The notes under the pieces: generated by a model
The model's database searches: none
Told to the model about the DNA's origin: nothing
Seen by the model: only the letters and a program-made list of their open reading frames with translations
Assembly: GCA_052389435.1 (NCBI GenBank)
Contig: JBQTIB010000157.1
Span: forward strand, 1-26,460
Length of the DNA: 26,460 nt
From: JBQTKD01 sp052389435
GTDB lineage: Bacteria > Actinomycetota > Actinomycetes > Sporichthyales > Sporichthyaceae
Direction of reading: 5' to 3'
Shown: in pieces, positions 13,355-20,669 of the stretch
How the letters are laid out: each line of letters starts with the position of its first letter
Numbering within the stretch: the stretch's first letter is position 1
Translations under genes and position numbers: made by a program

Positions 13355-14260
13355 GTGCAGCCCGGGAACGCCGTCAGACTTCTCGCCCTAGCGGCGATCT
13401 GGGGCTCGAGCTTCGTGTGGATCGAGATCGCGCTGCGCGGGTTCTCGCCCGTGCAGATCACCTTCGCGCGCCTGGCGATCGGCGCGGCGGTGCTCGTCGC
13501 GTTCGTCCACGCCCGCGGACTTCGCCTGCCCCGCGGACGAGCCGTGTGGACCGAACTGACCTTCGCCGCCCTCGTCTCGAACGTCCTGCCGTACACCCTC
13601 TACGGAATCGGACAGCGCAGCGTCGACTCCACGGTCGCCGGCGCCATCAACGCAACCACTCCCCTGTTCACCCTGGCCATCGCACTCGCGGTCGGCACCG
13701 CGGAGCGGCTGGACCGGCGAGCCGTCGCGGGCCTGCTCGTCGGGTTCGGCGGCACGGTCCTGCTGCTCGCGCCGTGGCAGACCGGCGCCGGCCTCGCCGG
13801 ATCGCTGACGTGCCTGGCGGCGGCCGCGCTCTACGGCGTCGCGTTCGTGTTCATGAGCCGCCGCCTCCTCGCCCGCGGCATTCCGTCGCTGGTGCTCGCG
13901 GCCGGCCAACTCCTCGCCGCGACGGCCCTGACCGCCCTGGCCATGCCGATGCTGGGCACCGACTCGGTCGAGTGGAGCGCGCAGGGACTGGTCGCGCTCG
14001 CGGCCCTCGGCCTCGGCGGCACCGGCATCGCCTACGTCCTGAACTACCGCCTCGTCGCGGACGAGGGCCCCACCGCCGCGAGCACGGTGACCTACCTGAT
14101 GCCCGTGGTCTCGGTGGCCCTCGGCGCGGCGGCGCTCGGCGAGGACGTCGGGGTGCGCCTGGTCGCGGGCATCGCCGTCGTCCTGCTCGGCGTGGGCCTG
14201 GTGCAGCGAAAAAGAGGGCCGGCGGTGGGCGCTCCCGGGTGCCCACCGCCGTCCCGCTAG
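13355..14260 (+). CDS. EamA-family (DMT superfamily) transporter
   Basis: The 301-residue protein is hydrophobic throughout, with about ten membrane helices in two EamA repeats. The first has LLALAAIWGSSFVWIEIAL at the N-terminus, with the typical WGS.F start, and PLFTLAIALAV. The second runs from LAGSLTCLAAAALYGVAFV to YLMPVVSVALGAAALGE, the usual 'yl.Pv.a...g...lgE' ending. These proteins export or exchange small metabolites; the substrate is unknown. GTG 13355 is the likely start; no strong Shine-Dalgarno sequence is visible. The last codons (PAVGAPGCPP) are encoded by a perfect hairpin that serves as the terminator of the opposing gene, so the C-terminal tail is probably dictated by that structure. 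Confidence 0.88.
   Translation: MQPGNAVRLLALAAIWGSSFVWIEIALRGFSPVQITFARLAIGAAVLVAFVHARGLRLPRGRAVWTELTFAALVSNVLPYTLYGIGQRSVDSTVAGAINATTPLFTLAIALAVGTAERLDRRAVAGLLVGFGGTVLLLAPWQTGAGLAGSLTCLAAAALYGVAFVFMSRRLLARGIPSLVLAAGQLLAATALTALAMPMLGTDSVEWSAQGLVALAALGLGGTGIAYVLNYRLVADEGPTAASTVTYLMPVVSVALGAAALGEDVGVRLVAGIAVVLLGVGLVQRKRGPAVGAPGCPPPSR
14221..14250 (-). terminator. Intrinsic terminator of the minus-strand gene, inside the EamA 3' end
   Basis: GGCGGTGGGC 14221-14230 pairs perfectly with GCCCACCGCC 14241-14250 around a 10-base loop. On the minus strand it is followed by GGCCCTCTTTTTCG, giving the T tract. It would end transcripts from 15190 and may also slow the plus-strand gene. Confidence 0.75.
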
Positions 14261-14272
14261 TTGCTCAGCGCC

Positions 14273-15190
14273 TCACTTCAGGGTGACCATCCGCACCGCG
14301 CCCTGCGCGGCGTAGAACTTGCCGGTGGAGGAGTCCACCCAGGCGTCGACGATCGCATACCTGCCCGCGGGCAGTGCGTACTTCAGGTACTGCTCGCGCC
14401 CACCGGACATCGGAGCCGCCGCCGTGGAGTTGGCCGGGTCGAACGGCGAGGCGGTCTTGCCGCCGCTGGCGAAGAAGGCGGTGACGGCCTTCTCGGTCGC
14501 CTTCTTCTTCAGCTTCTGCAGACCGAGGAAGTGCCACTTGCTCTGTGCCATGTTCGAGATCCGCAGCTCGCCGGTGCGCGGCATCGTGGCCGGGGCCTGA
14601 ATGCGCGAGGAGTCGTCGATGGTGACGCGGGTGGCGCTTCCGGCCGTGCGGACCGCCTTGCCGAGCGCGCCCACCGTGAGCACGGTGATCGGGGTGGTCG
14701 CCTTCTCCGCACCGGCGGCCAGGTCCGCGACCGTCACCTCGCCCTGGGGCAACTGCACGGACATGCTCCCGGAGCGCTTCGGGGTGACGAAGACGCCGCC
14801 GAGCGCGATGAGGGTGTCCTCGGCTCCGGCGGCGTCGGCGGCGGCCTTCTTCGCCGCCGCGCCCTTGGCCGACGAGCCCTCGGCGGCCGCCTTGGGGTTG
14901 CCGCCGGCCCGCGCGCTGTCCACGGACTGCCCCGCCCGGTCGGCTTCGGAGGCCTTGACCCCGGGCTTCTTGGTGAACAGCCACAGGTTGTGCTGGCTCT
15001 TCTTGGCGCTCACCTTGATCGTCACCCAGCCGGCGGCGAGCTTCTGCGAACCGGTGATCTTCGGCTCGCCGTCGTCGAGCTTGATGGTGATCACCGGCGG
15101 CGCCTCGGCCTTCGCCGCCGTCGCCGCGCCGGTCGTCGCCACGAGCACGAGCGCGGACATCGCCGCCACCGTCGTCGTTCGCCCGAACAT
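14273..15190 (-). CDS. Secreted protein of unknown function
   Basis: The 305-residue protein starts at ATG 15190 after AAGGGA. Residues 1-28 (MFGRTTTVAAMSALVLVATTGAATAAKA) are a signal peptide with a likely cut after AxA. The mature part has beta-rich segments (VITIKLDDGEP, GWVTIKVSAKKSQHNLWLF) that could form an immunoglobulin- or cupredoxin-like fold. An Ala/Lys-rich linker (about residues 115-135) follows, and then a second similar half (ELRISNMAQSKWHFLGLQKL, AGRYAIVDAWVDSSTGK). I see no Cys ligands and no lipobox. The two halves suggest an internal duplication. I recognise no family. It is divergent from the DUF2461 gene and convergent with the EamA gene. Confidence 0.8.
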   Translation of the reverse strand: MFGRTTTVAAMSALVLVATTGAATAAKAEAPPVITIKLDDGEPKITGSQKLAAGWVTIKVSAKKSQHNLWLFTKKPGVKASEADRAGQSVDSARAGGNPKAAAEGSSAKGAAAKKAAADAAGAEDTLIALGGVFVTPKRSGSMSVQLPQGEVTVADLAAGAEKATTPITVLTVGALGKAVRTAGSATRVTIDDSSRIQAPATMPRTGELRISNMAQSKWHFLGLQKLKKKATEKAVTAFFASGGKTASPFDPANSTAAAPMSGGREQYLKYALPAGRYAIVDAWVDSSTGKFYAAQGAVRMVTLK

Positions 15191-15324
15191 CGTCAGGTCC
15201 CTTCCCCACGCTGCGCCGCCGCTCGACGCCTTGATCCAATTCCCCCACAGATCACTTTGGAAACACCTGCAACACGACGGACATTGCATACCGGTCGGAT
15301 GAACGTTGGGGAAAGTGCGCCGGC

Positions 15325-15330
15325 TAGGGT
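15325..15330 (+). promoter_or_regulatory. Candidate -10 (TAGGGT) of a leaderless transcript
   Basis: TAGGGT is followed by six bases (GCGAGG) and GTG 15337. Transcription would begin at or next to the start codon. The spacing is identical to that at 18251-18256. Confidence 0.55.
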
Positions 15331-15336
15331 GCGAGG

Positions 15337-15969
15337 GTGAAGTTCAGGGGGATCCCGATCGCCGCGTTGGACTTCTACGACGACCTCGAGCAGGACAACT
15401 CCAAGACCTTCTGGACCGCCAACAAGGCCGTCTACGACGAGAGCGTGAAGGCGCCCATCGAGGCATTGGCGACCGAACTCGGCCCGGAGTTCGGCTCCGG
15501 CAAGTTCTTCCGGCCCTACCGCGACGTGCGCTTCGCCAAGGACAAGACGCCGTACAAGACCCACCAGGGCGTGTGGTTCGAAGACTCGCGGACCTACTTC
15601 CACGTCTCCGCCTCGGGACTGTGGGTGGCCGCTGGGTACTGGCGCACCAGCCCGGATCAGGTCGCGCGCCTGCGGCAGGCCGTCGCCGACGACGCCAGTG
15701 GCCCCGCGCTCGAACGCGCCGTGGCGGCGGTGACCGGGAAGAAGTTCGACATCGGCGGAGACCGTACGGTGCGCGTCCCGGCCGGCTACCCGAAGGACCA
15801 CGAGCGCGCCGACCTGCTCCGCCACAAGACGCTGACCGCACACCGCGAACTCGGCGCGCCGGACTGGCTCGCGACGCCGAAGGCGGCGACCGAGATTGCC
15901 AAGCTGTGGCGGGCGATGGCCCCACTGGTGGAGTGGCTGGACACCTGGGTCGGCCCGCCCCACGAATAG
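15337..15969 (+). CDS. DUF2461-family protein
   Basis: The 210-residue protein matches the DUF2461 (TIGR02453) pattern: FYDDLEQDNSKTFWTANK near the start, FFRPYRDVRFAKDKTPYKTHQG around residues 60-85, and a middle YFHVSASGLWVAAGYWRTSPDQVARLR. It ends with the helix KAATEIAKLWRAMAPLVEWL. It is soluble, with no signal peptide. The biochemical function of the family is unknown. GTG 15337 is preceded by TAGGGT at the distance of a leaderless promoter. Its stop lies 13 bp from the stop of the convergent sortase gene. Confidence 0.87.
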   Translation: MKFRGIPIAALDFYDDLEQDNSKTFWTANKAVYDESVKAPIEALATELGPEFGSGKFFRPYRDVRFAKDKTPYKTHQGVWFEDSRTYFHVSASGLWVAAGYWRTSPDQVARLRQAVADDASGPALERAVAAVTGKKFDIGGDRTVRVPAGYPKDHERADLLRHKTLTAHRELGAPDWLATPKAATEIAKLWRAMAPLVEWLDTWVGPPHE

Positions 15970-15982
15970 CCGTGACGGTCCG

Positions 15983-16711
15983 TCAGTAGGTCAGCGACGC
16001 CGACGTACCGCCCACCGCGGGCTGCGGCGGCGCGGTCGGCGCGCTCGGCGTTCCGACCATCGTCGCGAAGACCACGATGTTGTCCTGATAGCCGCCCCTG
16101 GCCCGGTCGAATCGGCCGCCGCAGGTGATCAGGCGCAGTTCGGAGCCGGGCGTGGAGCCGTAGACCTCTTCGGTCGGGAACGCGGTCTGCGGGTAGCTGG
16201 AGACGCGCTGCACCTCGTAGTCCACGACGCGCCCGTCCGCCCGCCTCACCGACATGCGATCGCCGACCCTGGTGGCGCCGAGGCCGTAGAAGACGCCGGG
16301 CCCCGCCTTGGTGTCGACGTGGCCGAGCAGCACGGTCGGTCCGACTTCGCCGGGCGAGACCCCGCGGCCGTACCAGCCGGCCGGTGCGCCGAGGTCGTCC
16401 GGCGGAACCGCGACGGTTCCGTCGGGGTTGAGGTCGAGCACCATCAACTCGGTGTCGATGCGCATGCGCGGAAAGCTCAGGTGCGTCGCCGGGGAGCGAT
16501 CCACCCCGTCGGGACCGGAGGTTTCGACCGTCGCGGCCTCGAGACCGGCCTGGTCCGGCGCGGACGGGGCCAGGGGATCCACGCCGGTCGAATACCCCGC
16601 GGCGACGATCCCGCCGGGCGGTGGCGCGGGCGGGCCGGAACGGCGCGCGGCCGCGCCCAGGGCGATGGAGCCGACCCCGAGCACGGCCAACGCGACGCCG
16701 CCGGCGATCAT
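15983..16711 (-). CDS. Class F sortase
   Basis: The 242-residue protein has one N-terminal membrane segment (MIAGGVALAVLGVGSIALGAAA), a Pro-rich linker and a sortase beta-barrel. Catalytic His131 is in VLLGHVDTK, and Cys197 is in LRLITCGGRFD. The Arg of the triad is probably in FDRARGGY, before DNIVVFA. This is the actinobacterial class F arrangement. Sortases cleave a C-terminal sorting signal and link the protein to the cell wall. ATG 16711 is the first usable start, but the 23 in-frame codons before it (back to the stop of the upstream gene) encode a basic stretch that would fit a cytoplasmic tail, so the true start is uncertain. The two upstream genes carry matching sorting signals and are the likely substrates. 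Confidence 0.9.
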   Translation of the reverse strand: MIAGGVALAVLGVGSIALGAAARRSGPPAPPPGGIVAAGYSTGVDPLAPSAPDQAGLEAATVETSGPDGVDRSPATHLSFPRMRIDTELMVLDLNPDGTVAVPPDDLGAPAGWYGRGVSPGEVGPTVLLGHVDTKAGPGVFYGLGATRVGDRMSVRRADGRVVDYEVQRVSSYPQTAFPTEEVYGSTPGSELRLITCGGRFDRARGGYQDNIVVFATMVGTPSAPTAPPQPAVGGTSASLTY

Positions 16712-16780
16712 GCGCGCAGCGGAGTTGCTGCGACGCCGACGCCCGGCGCGAGTCGAGAGCTGATCAGTTCCGATGGCGCA

Positions 16781-17230
16781 TCATCCCCGCCTGCGGCCCG
16801 CGACTCCGAAGCCGGCGAGGGCGAGGCCACCGGCCAGCGCGCCCGCTCCGAGCGCGATGACGACGGCCTGGTCGGAGAACGCCGAGCCGCCGAAACCGGT
16901 CTTGGGAGCACCGGAGGGCTTCGGCGCAGGCGTCGTGGCGGCCTTGGTGGCGGCCGGAGAGGCGGCCGGGGACGGGGCCGAGGTGGCGGCCGGCTTCGCC
17001 GCGGCGGTGGCCGGGGCGGGCACCGCCTTCGGCGCCTCCTTCTCCACCGAGGCGGAGGCGGAGCCGGAGGACGACGCGGAGCCCGAGGCGGAACCGGAGC
17101 CGGAGCTCGAGCCGGAGCCGGAGCTCGAGCCGGAGCCGGACGGGTCGGCCAGGGCCAGGGCGGCCGAGGCCGGGGCGATCGCCAGCAGGGCGCCCACCGC
17201 CGCAGAGGCGAGGATTCGAGGCGTGGTCAT
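16781..17230 (-). CDS. Cell-wall protein with APxTG-type sorting signal, likely sortase substrate 1
   Basis: The 149-residue protein has a signal peptide (ILASAAVGALLAIAPASAALA), a Gly/Ser repeat region encoded by an 18-bp DNA repeat around 17095-17141, and an Ala/Pro stalk. The C-terminal sorting signal is APKTGFGG, a hydrophobic helix (VVIALGAGALAGGLALAGFG) and RRRG. The core is APxTG instead of LPxTG, shared with the protein at 17433. There is no folded domain, so it is probably a stalk or surface coat component. ATG 17230 lies 6 bp after GGAG; a TTG two codons upstream is less likely. The sortase gene follows 69 bp downstream in the same reading frame. Confidence 0.85.
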   Translation of the reverse strand: MTTPRILASAAVGALLAIAPASAALALADPSGSGSSSGSGSSSGSGSASGSASSSGSASASVEKEAPKAVPAPATAAAKPAATSAPSPAASPAATKAATTPAPKPSGAPKTGFGGSAFSDQAVVIALGAGALAGGLALAGFGVAGRRRG

Positions 17231-17277
17231 CGGCAACTCCGGAGGTGGTGGCGCGCGGTGCGCGGTCGGTACGGCAC

Positions 17278-17312
17278 CGATTAGTCGAGCCTAATCTTCG
17301 ATCGGTCGACTA
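17278..17312. promoter_or_regulatory. Nested inverted repeats upstream of the substrate 1 gene
   Basis: GATTAG 17278-17283 pairs with CTAATC 17290-17295. TAGTCGA 17281-17287 is the reverse complement of TCGACTA 17306-17312. They lie about 50 bp upstream of ATG 17230 on the minus strand and could be operator sites for the sortase locus. Confidence 0.35.
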
Positions 17313-17358
17313 GTTACTTTTGTCATCGTTCGCGTCGATTCGCCCACATCGCCCGCGA

Positions 17359-17394
17359 CCGGGACGACGGGTTGCACCCGCCGTCGCATCCCGG
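17359..17394 (-). terminator. Hairpin after the substrate 2 gene
   Basis: CCGGGA 17359-17364 pairs with TCCCGG 17389-17394. An inner stem (GACGGG with CCCG.CGTC) has a bulge. It follows the stop at 17433 on the minus strand. There is no T tract, so it is a moderate candidate. Confidence 0.45.
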
Positions 17395-17432
17395 TCACCT
17401 TGGGCGATCGACATCGACCTTTCCAGGACGTT

Positions 17433-18149
17433 CTACCGGCTGACGCGGACCACCTGGCGTCGACGCGCCACACCCGCGCCCGCGAGCCCGAGGCCGGCGA
17501 GCAGCGCCGCGGCGCCGGCGCCGAGCGCGATCGGGTCGAGGCCCTCGCCGGCGGCCGTGCCGAAACCGGTCCGCGGCGCGCCCGCGGGCAGCTGACCGCC
17601 GGTGCGGCCCGGGCCGCCGAGCTTGACGACCGAACCCTCGGGCGTGGTGGGCACCTTGACCACGGTGGTGCGCGGCGGGGTGCCGGTCTTCGTCGAGGAC
17701 TCGGGGCTCTTGTAGGTGGACACCGCCGCGACCTTGCCCTTGTCCGCGGCGACGGCGGGCTTCGCCGGCTTGGCGGGCTTCGCGGGCTTGGCGGGCTTGG
17801 CGGGCTTGCCCTGCGCCGAGACGCGGCCGGAGTCGACGGCGGTCTTGGGCTGCGCGGCCGGCTGGCCCTTGGCGTAGAAGCTGGCCTCGCCGATCGCGTC
17901 CGGACCCTTGGGCACGGCCGGGGCCTTGGGCTTGGCCGGGACGGAGGTCTTCTTCGGCGTCTGCGGAGTCTGCTTCGGCGGCGACGACTGCTTCTTCACC
18001 GGCGGAGACGACTGCTTCTTCACCGGCGGCGACGGCGCGTAGCCGCCGGTCTCGTCGATCGGGCCGACGTCGGCGAACGCGGCCGAGGCCGGGCCGAGCG
18101 CGAGCAGGGTCGCGATGCCGGCAGCTGCGAAGATCCGAGACCTCTTCAT
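17433..18149 (-). CDS. Cell-wall protein with APxTG-type sorting signal, likely sortase substrate 2
   Basis: The 238-residue protein starts at ATG 18149 after GGGGGAA. A signal peptide (IFAAAGIATLLALGPASAAFA) is followed by repeats: KKQSSPPV in two copies from a 24-bp DNA repeat, and five or more KPA units (about residues 113-130). The C-terminus has GAPRTGFG, a hydrophobic helix (ALGAGAAALLAGLGLAGAG) and RRRQVVRVSR. The signal peptide and the tail closely resemble those of substrate 1, and the basic Pro/Lys repeats could bind anionic wall polymers. No enzymatic domain is visible. It is separated from substrate 1 by about 200 bp with its own terminator-like hairpin. The family is not recognised; the assignment as a substrate is by sorting signal and location. 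Confidence 0.87.
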   Translation of the reverse strand: MKRSRIFAAAGIATLLALGPASAAFADVGPIDETGGYAPSPPVKKQSSPPVKKQSSPPKQTPQTPKKTSVPAKPKAPAVPKGPDAIGEASFYAKGQPAAQPKTAVDSGRVSAQGKPAKPAKPAKPAKPAKPAVAADKGKVAAVSTYKSPESSTKTGTPPRTTVVKVPTTPEGSVVKLGGPGRTGGQLPAGAPRTGFGTAAGEGLDPIALGAGAAALLAGLGLAGAGVARRRQVVRVSR

Positions 18150-18224
18150 GAAAATTCCCCCGAGTTCCTTGTGCACTGGAGCCCCCGCCCCGCCCGAAAC
18201 CAGACCAGATCCGGACTATTCGTA

Positions 18225-18234
18225 ATCCTAGGAT
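18225..18234. promoter_or_regulatory. Palindrome in the divergent promoter region
   Basis: ATCCTAGGAT is a perfect 10-base palindrome between the divergent substrate 2 and GT-C-like genes. Its right half lies 16 bases upstream of the TAGGGT hexamer, where a -35 would be, so it could be an operator for either gene. Confidence 0.35.
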
Positions 18235-18250
18235 CACTCTGCGTGGAAGT

Positions 18251-18256
18251 TAGGGT
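18251..18256 (+). promoter_or_regulatory. Candidate -10 (TAGGGT) of a leaderless transcript
   Basis: TAGGGT is followed by six bases (TAGGAC) and ATG 18263, as at 15325. No Shine-Dalgarno sequence is present. Confidence 0.55.
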
Positions 18257-18262
18257 TAGGAC

Positions 18263-19732
18263 ATGCTGCAGGCGTGTCGGGCCCCGGAGCCGCCGCCGCG
18301 GCCTCCCGGCGAGCCCGCGGGCGGGGCGCGCGCGCTGGCGTGGATCATGCTCGCCGTGTTCGTCGTGGCCACGCTCGCGGCGCTCGCCGGCATCGGCGTC
18401 CGCTCGACGATGGGTGGGCGGGCAGCCGTCGACGAACCGCAGTACCTGCTCACCGCGGAGTCGCTGTTCCGCGACCGCAGCCTCGACATCTCCGACGAAC
18501 TCGACGCCGAGACCTGGCGCGCCTACCACGGCGACGGCCTGCCGGTGCAGACCCAGGAGTTCCCCGACGGCCGGGCGATCAGCCCGCACGACCCCCTGCT
18601 TCCGATCCTGCTCGCGGTGCCCTACGGGCTCGGCGGCCTCGTCGCGGCGAAGGCGACCGTCGCGGTGCTGGCCGGCCTCGCCGCTGCGGGAACGGTCTGG
18701 GTGGCGGTCCGACGCTTTCGCATCCGGCTGTCCACGGCGGCAGTCGGCGTGGGCCTCGCGTTCGCGTCGCCGCCACTGGCGGTCTACGGGCAACAGGTCT
18801 ACCCGGAGACCCCCGCCGCACTGGCCGTCGTCGCCGCGATCGCGGCGCTCACCGGACGGATGGGCAGATGGGGCCTGATCGGCTTCGCGCTCGCCGTCGT
18901 CGCGCTGCCGTGGCTGTCGGTGAAGTACGCCCCGGTGGCGGCGGTGCTCGCACTGGTCGCCCTGGGCAGGCTCGCCTGGACTCTGCGCTGGCGGGCGTTC
19001 GCGGCGCTGTCGGCGGGCTTCGCCCTCGCGGGCGTGGTGTATCTGACGATCCATCGGATCGTGTGGGGCGGGTGGACCGTCTACGCCTCCGGCGACCACT
19101 TCACCGAGTCCGGAGAGTTCTCGGTCGTCGGCACCGACGTCGATCTGTGGGGCCGAACCCAGCGCCTCGCGGCCCTGCTGATCGACCGCGACTACGGCCT
19201 CGCCGCCTGGCAGCCCGGCTGGCTGCTGGTGCTCGGTGCCCTCGGCGCACTGCTGGCCGACCGGGCACGCCGCCACTCCCCCTCGGTGGCGGGGACGCTG
19301 GTCCTGCCCGCCGCGGCCGGGTGGCTGGTCGCGACCTTCGTCGCGCTCACCATGAACGGCTACTGGTTCCCCGGCCGGCAGGTCGTGGTGGTCCTGCCGG
19401 TGGTGCTCCTGCTGATCCTCTGGTGGCTGGACTCCACGCCGGCGCCGGTCCGCGTCCTGGCCGCCGGCCTGTCGCTGCTGGGACCCGTCGTCCTGATCGC
19501 CCTGCTGATCGACGGCCACCAGGGCCAGCTCCAGTGGGTCGGCGCCGCCCGCACCCGCGCCGTCGACGATCCCCTGCACCGCGGCTGGACCGAACTGCTG
19601 CCGGACTACCGCATTCCCGGCAACGAGGGCCTGTGGGCGGTGCACGGCCTGTGGCTGGCGATGTTCGCGCTTCTCGCGTTCGCCGCCTACGCGGGCGTCC
19701 GCGCCCGCCGCGCCCCCGCGGCGTCCCGATGA
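18263..19732 (+). CDS. Polytopic membrane protein, probably GT-C-type glycosyltransferase-like
   Basis: The 489-residue protein has roughly ten membrane helices. After the first helix (about residues 26-46) comes an extracytoplasmic loop with VDEPQYLLTAESLFRDRSLDI. An acidic DE motif at this place is typical of GT-C fold glycosyltransferases, which use polyprenyl-phosphate sugars outside the membrane. A second extracytoplasmic block near residues 275-310 (GDHFTESGEFSV, DRDYGLAAWQPGW) also fits this group. The exact sugar and acceptor are unknown. ATG 18263 is supported by the TAGGGT hexamer six bases upstream of the leaderless start. Its stop overlaps the start of the small lipoprotein gene (ATGA), so the two are translationally coupled. 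Confidence 0.75.
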   Translation: MLQACRAPEPPPRPPGEPAGGARALAWIMLAVFVVATLAALAGIGVRSTMGGRAAVDEPQYLLTAESLFRDRSLDISDELDAETWRAYHGDGLPVQTQEFPDGRAISPHDPLLPILLAVPYGLGGLVAAKATVAVLAGLAAAGTVWVAVRRFRIRLSTAAVGVGLAFASPPLAVYGQQVYPETPAALAVVAAIAALTGRMGRWGLIGFALAVVALPWLSVKYAPVAAVLALVALGRLAWTLRWRAFAALSAGFALAGVVYLTIHRIVWGGWTVYASGDHFTESGEFSVVGTDVDLWGRTQRLAALLIDRDYGLAAWQPGWLLVLGALGALLADRARRHSPSVAGTLVLPAAAGWLVATFVALTMNGYWFPGRQVVVVLPVVLLLILWWLDSTPAPVRVLAAGLSLLGPVVLIALLIDGHQGQLQWVGAARTRAVDDPLHRGWTELLPDYRIPGNEGLWAVHGLWLAMFALLAFAAYAGVRARRAPAASR

Positions 19733-19860
19733 GAACCGTCGCCGCGCTCCTGTTGACCGCACTGCTGCTCGCCGGCTGCGTCGACGACGACGGCGAATCG
19801 ATCAACCCCCGACTTCCCGACCCCCCACCCACGGCGCCCACCGCTCCCACCGCGCCCTAA
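19729..19860 (+). CDS. Small lipoprotein (43 residues), coupled to the GT-C-like gene
   Basis: ATG 19729 overlaps the TGA of the upstream gene in ATGA. The protein is a signal peptide with lipobox LAGC (Cys17), followed by an acidic stretch (VDDDGES) and a Pro/Thr-rich tail of TAP repeats. There is no room for a folded domain. Coupling and the clear lipobox make it a real gene. It may assist or anchor the membrane enzyme, but no function is known. Confidence 0.65.
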   Translation: MRTVAALLLTALLLAGCVDDDGESINPRLPDPPPTAPTAPTAP

Positions 19861-19880
19861 CCTGCCGACGCCGACGGGCC

Positions 19881-19915
19881 GATCGCCGAAAGGGATGTCA
19901 TCTCTTTCGGCGATC
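19881..19915. terminator. Bidirectional terminator between convergent genes
   Basis: GATCGCCGAAAG 19881-19892 pairs perfectly with CTTTCGGCGATC 19904-19915. The loop can pair further (GATG with CATC). Genes converge here from both sides (stops at 19860 and 19945). There is no long T tract, but the stem is strong. Confidence 0.75.
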
Positions 19916-19944
19916 GACCCGTTGGTTGGAGGCGCGCTGTGCCG

Positions 19945-20619
19945 CTACTCCGGGAGGCCGGTGGTGTCGGGCTGGCCGGTGTCGGGGCGGGAGAGCTGCA
20001 TGAGGTCGACGACGAACACCAGCGTCGCGTTCGGCGGGATGCCGGGCGGCGGGTTGGCGCCGTAGGCGAGGTCGCCCGGGATGACGATCTCGCGGCGGCC
20101 GCCGATCTTCATGCCGACGATGCCGCCGGCGAAGCCCTTGACCACGCCGTTGAGCGGGAACGGCGCCCAGTAGTCCGCCCCGCGCGTCCAGGACGCGTCG
20201 AAGATCTTGCCGTCGTCGAAGAACGCACCGACGTAGCGGACCTCGACGGAGTCGGTCGGCAGCACGGCCTCGCCGGCGCCGTCGATCAGGTCGCGGATCA
20301 CCAGCTGCGTCGGGGCGTCGCCGGTGCCCTTGGCGATCACCGGCTGCTTCTTGAAGTCCGAGGCGTTGTCGACGGCCGGTACGCCCTTGAGCGCCTTGTC
20401 GCCCTTCGGCGCGGCCGAGGGCGTCGGGAACACCGGCACCGCCGCCGGGGGCTGGTTCTGGGTGCCGGAGGCGTTGCCCGTCTCGGGCTGGGCGGCTGCG
20501 TCGGGCTCGTCGTCGCCGCCGCAGGCGGCCAGCGACAGCACGAGGGCGAACGCGGCGCTCGCCCCCACGGTGCGGACGAGGCGACGGGAACGGACGAAGG
20601 CCGAGGTAGAAGTACTCAC
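19945..20619 (-). CDS. FKBP-type peptidyl-prolyl isomerase, lipoprotein
   Basis: The 224-residue protein has an N-terminal signal with lipobox LAAC (Cys33), a disordered acidic/Pro linker (about 34-85), and one FKBP domain. Recognisable segments are VEVRYVGAFFDDGKIFDASW, FPLNGVVKGFAGGIVGMKIGGRREIVIPG, LAYGANPPPGIPPNATLVFVVDL. The domain speeds folding around proline of proteins outside the membrane. GTG 20619 is chosen: it gives a normal signal peptide, and CACGAT lies six bases upstream as in a leaderless transcript. The ATP-grasp gene ends 50 bp upstream on the same strand, so cotranscription is also possible. Confidence 0.92.
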   Translation of the reverse strand: MSTSTSAFVRSRRLVRTVGASAAFALVLSLAACGGDDEPDAAAQPETGNASGTQNQPPAAVPVFPTPSAAPKGDKALKGVPAVDNASDFKKQPVIAKGTGDAPTQLVIRDLIDGAGEAVLPTDSVEVRYVGAFFDDGKIFDASWTRGADYWAPFPLNGVVKGFAGGIVGMKIGGRREIVIPGDLAYGANPPPGIPPNATLVFVVDLMQLSRPDTGQPDTTGLPE

Positions 20620-20625
20620 CTTGGC

Positions 20626-20631
20626 ATCGTG
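20626..20631 (-). promoter_or_regulatory. Candidate -10 of a leaderless transcript for the FKBP gene
   Basis: On the minus strand CACGAT is followed by six bases (GCCAAG) and GTG 20619. The same hexamer and spacing precede ATG 7032. Confidence 0.4.
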
Positions 20632-20669
20632 CGTGATCGCGTCGAGTTACGGGAGGCGACGCGCCGTAG

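Noticed and set aside
17095..17141. CRISPR-like or satellite repeat
   Set aside because: The 18-bp GAGCCGGAGCCGGAGCTC repeats have no spacers and encode the Ser/Gly stalk of substrate 1.
17750..17815. Short-repeat array on the plus strand
   Set aside because: The GGCTTGGCGG-type units are codons for KPA repeats in substrate 2, not a separate element.
18146..19762. 538-codon minus-strand open frame opposite the GT-C-like gene
   Set aside because: The composition is Gln/Arg/Asp/Gly-rich with no motif. The plus strand has regular membrane helices.
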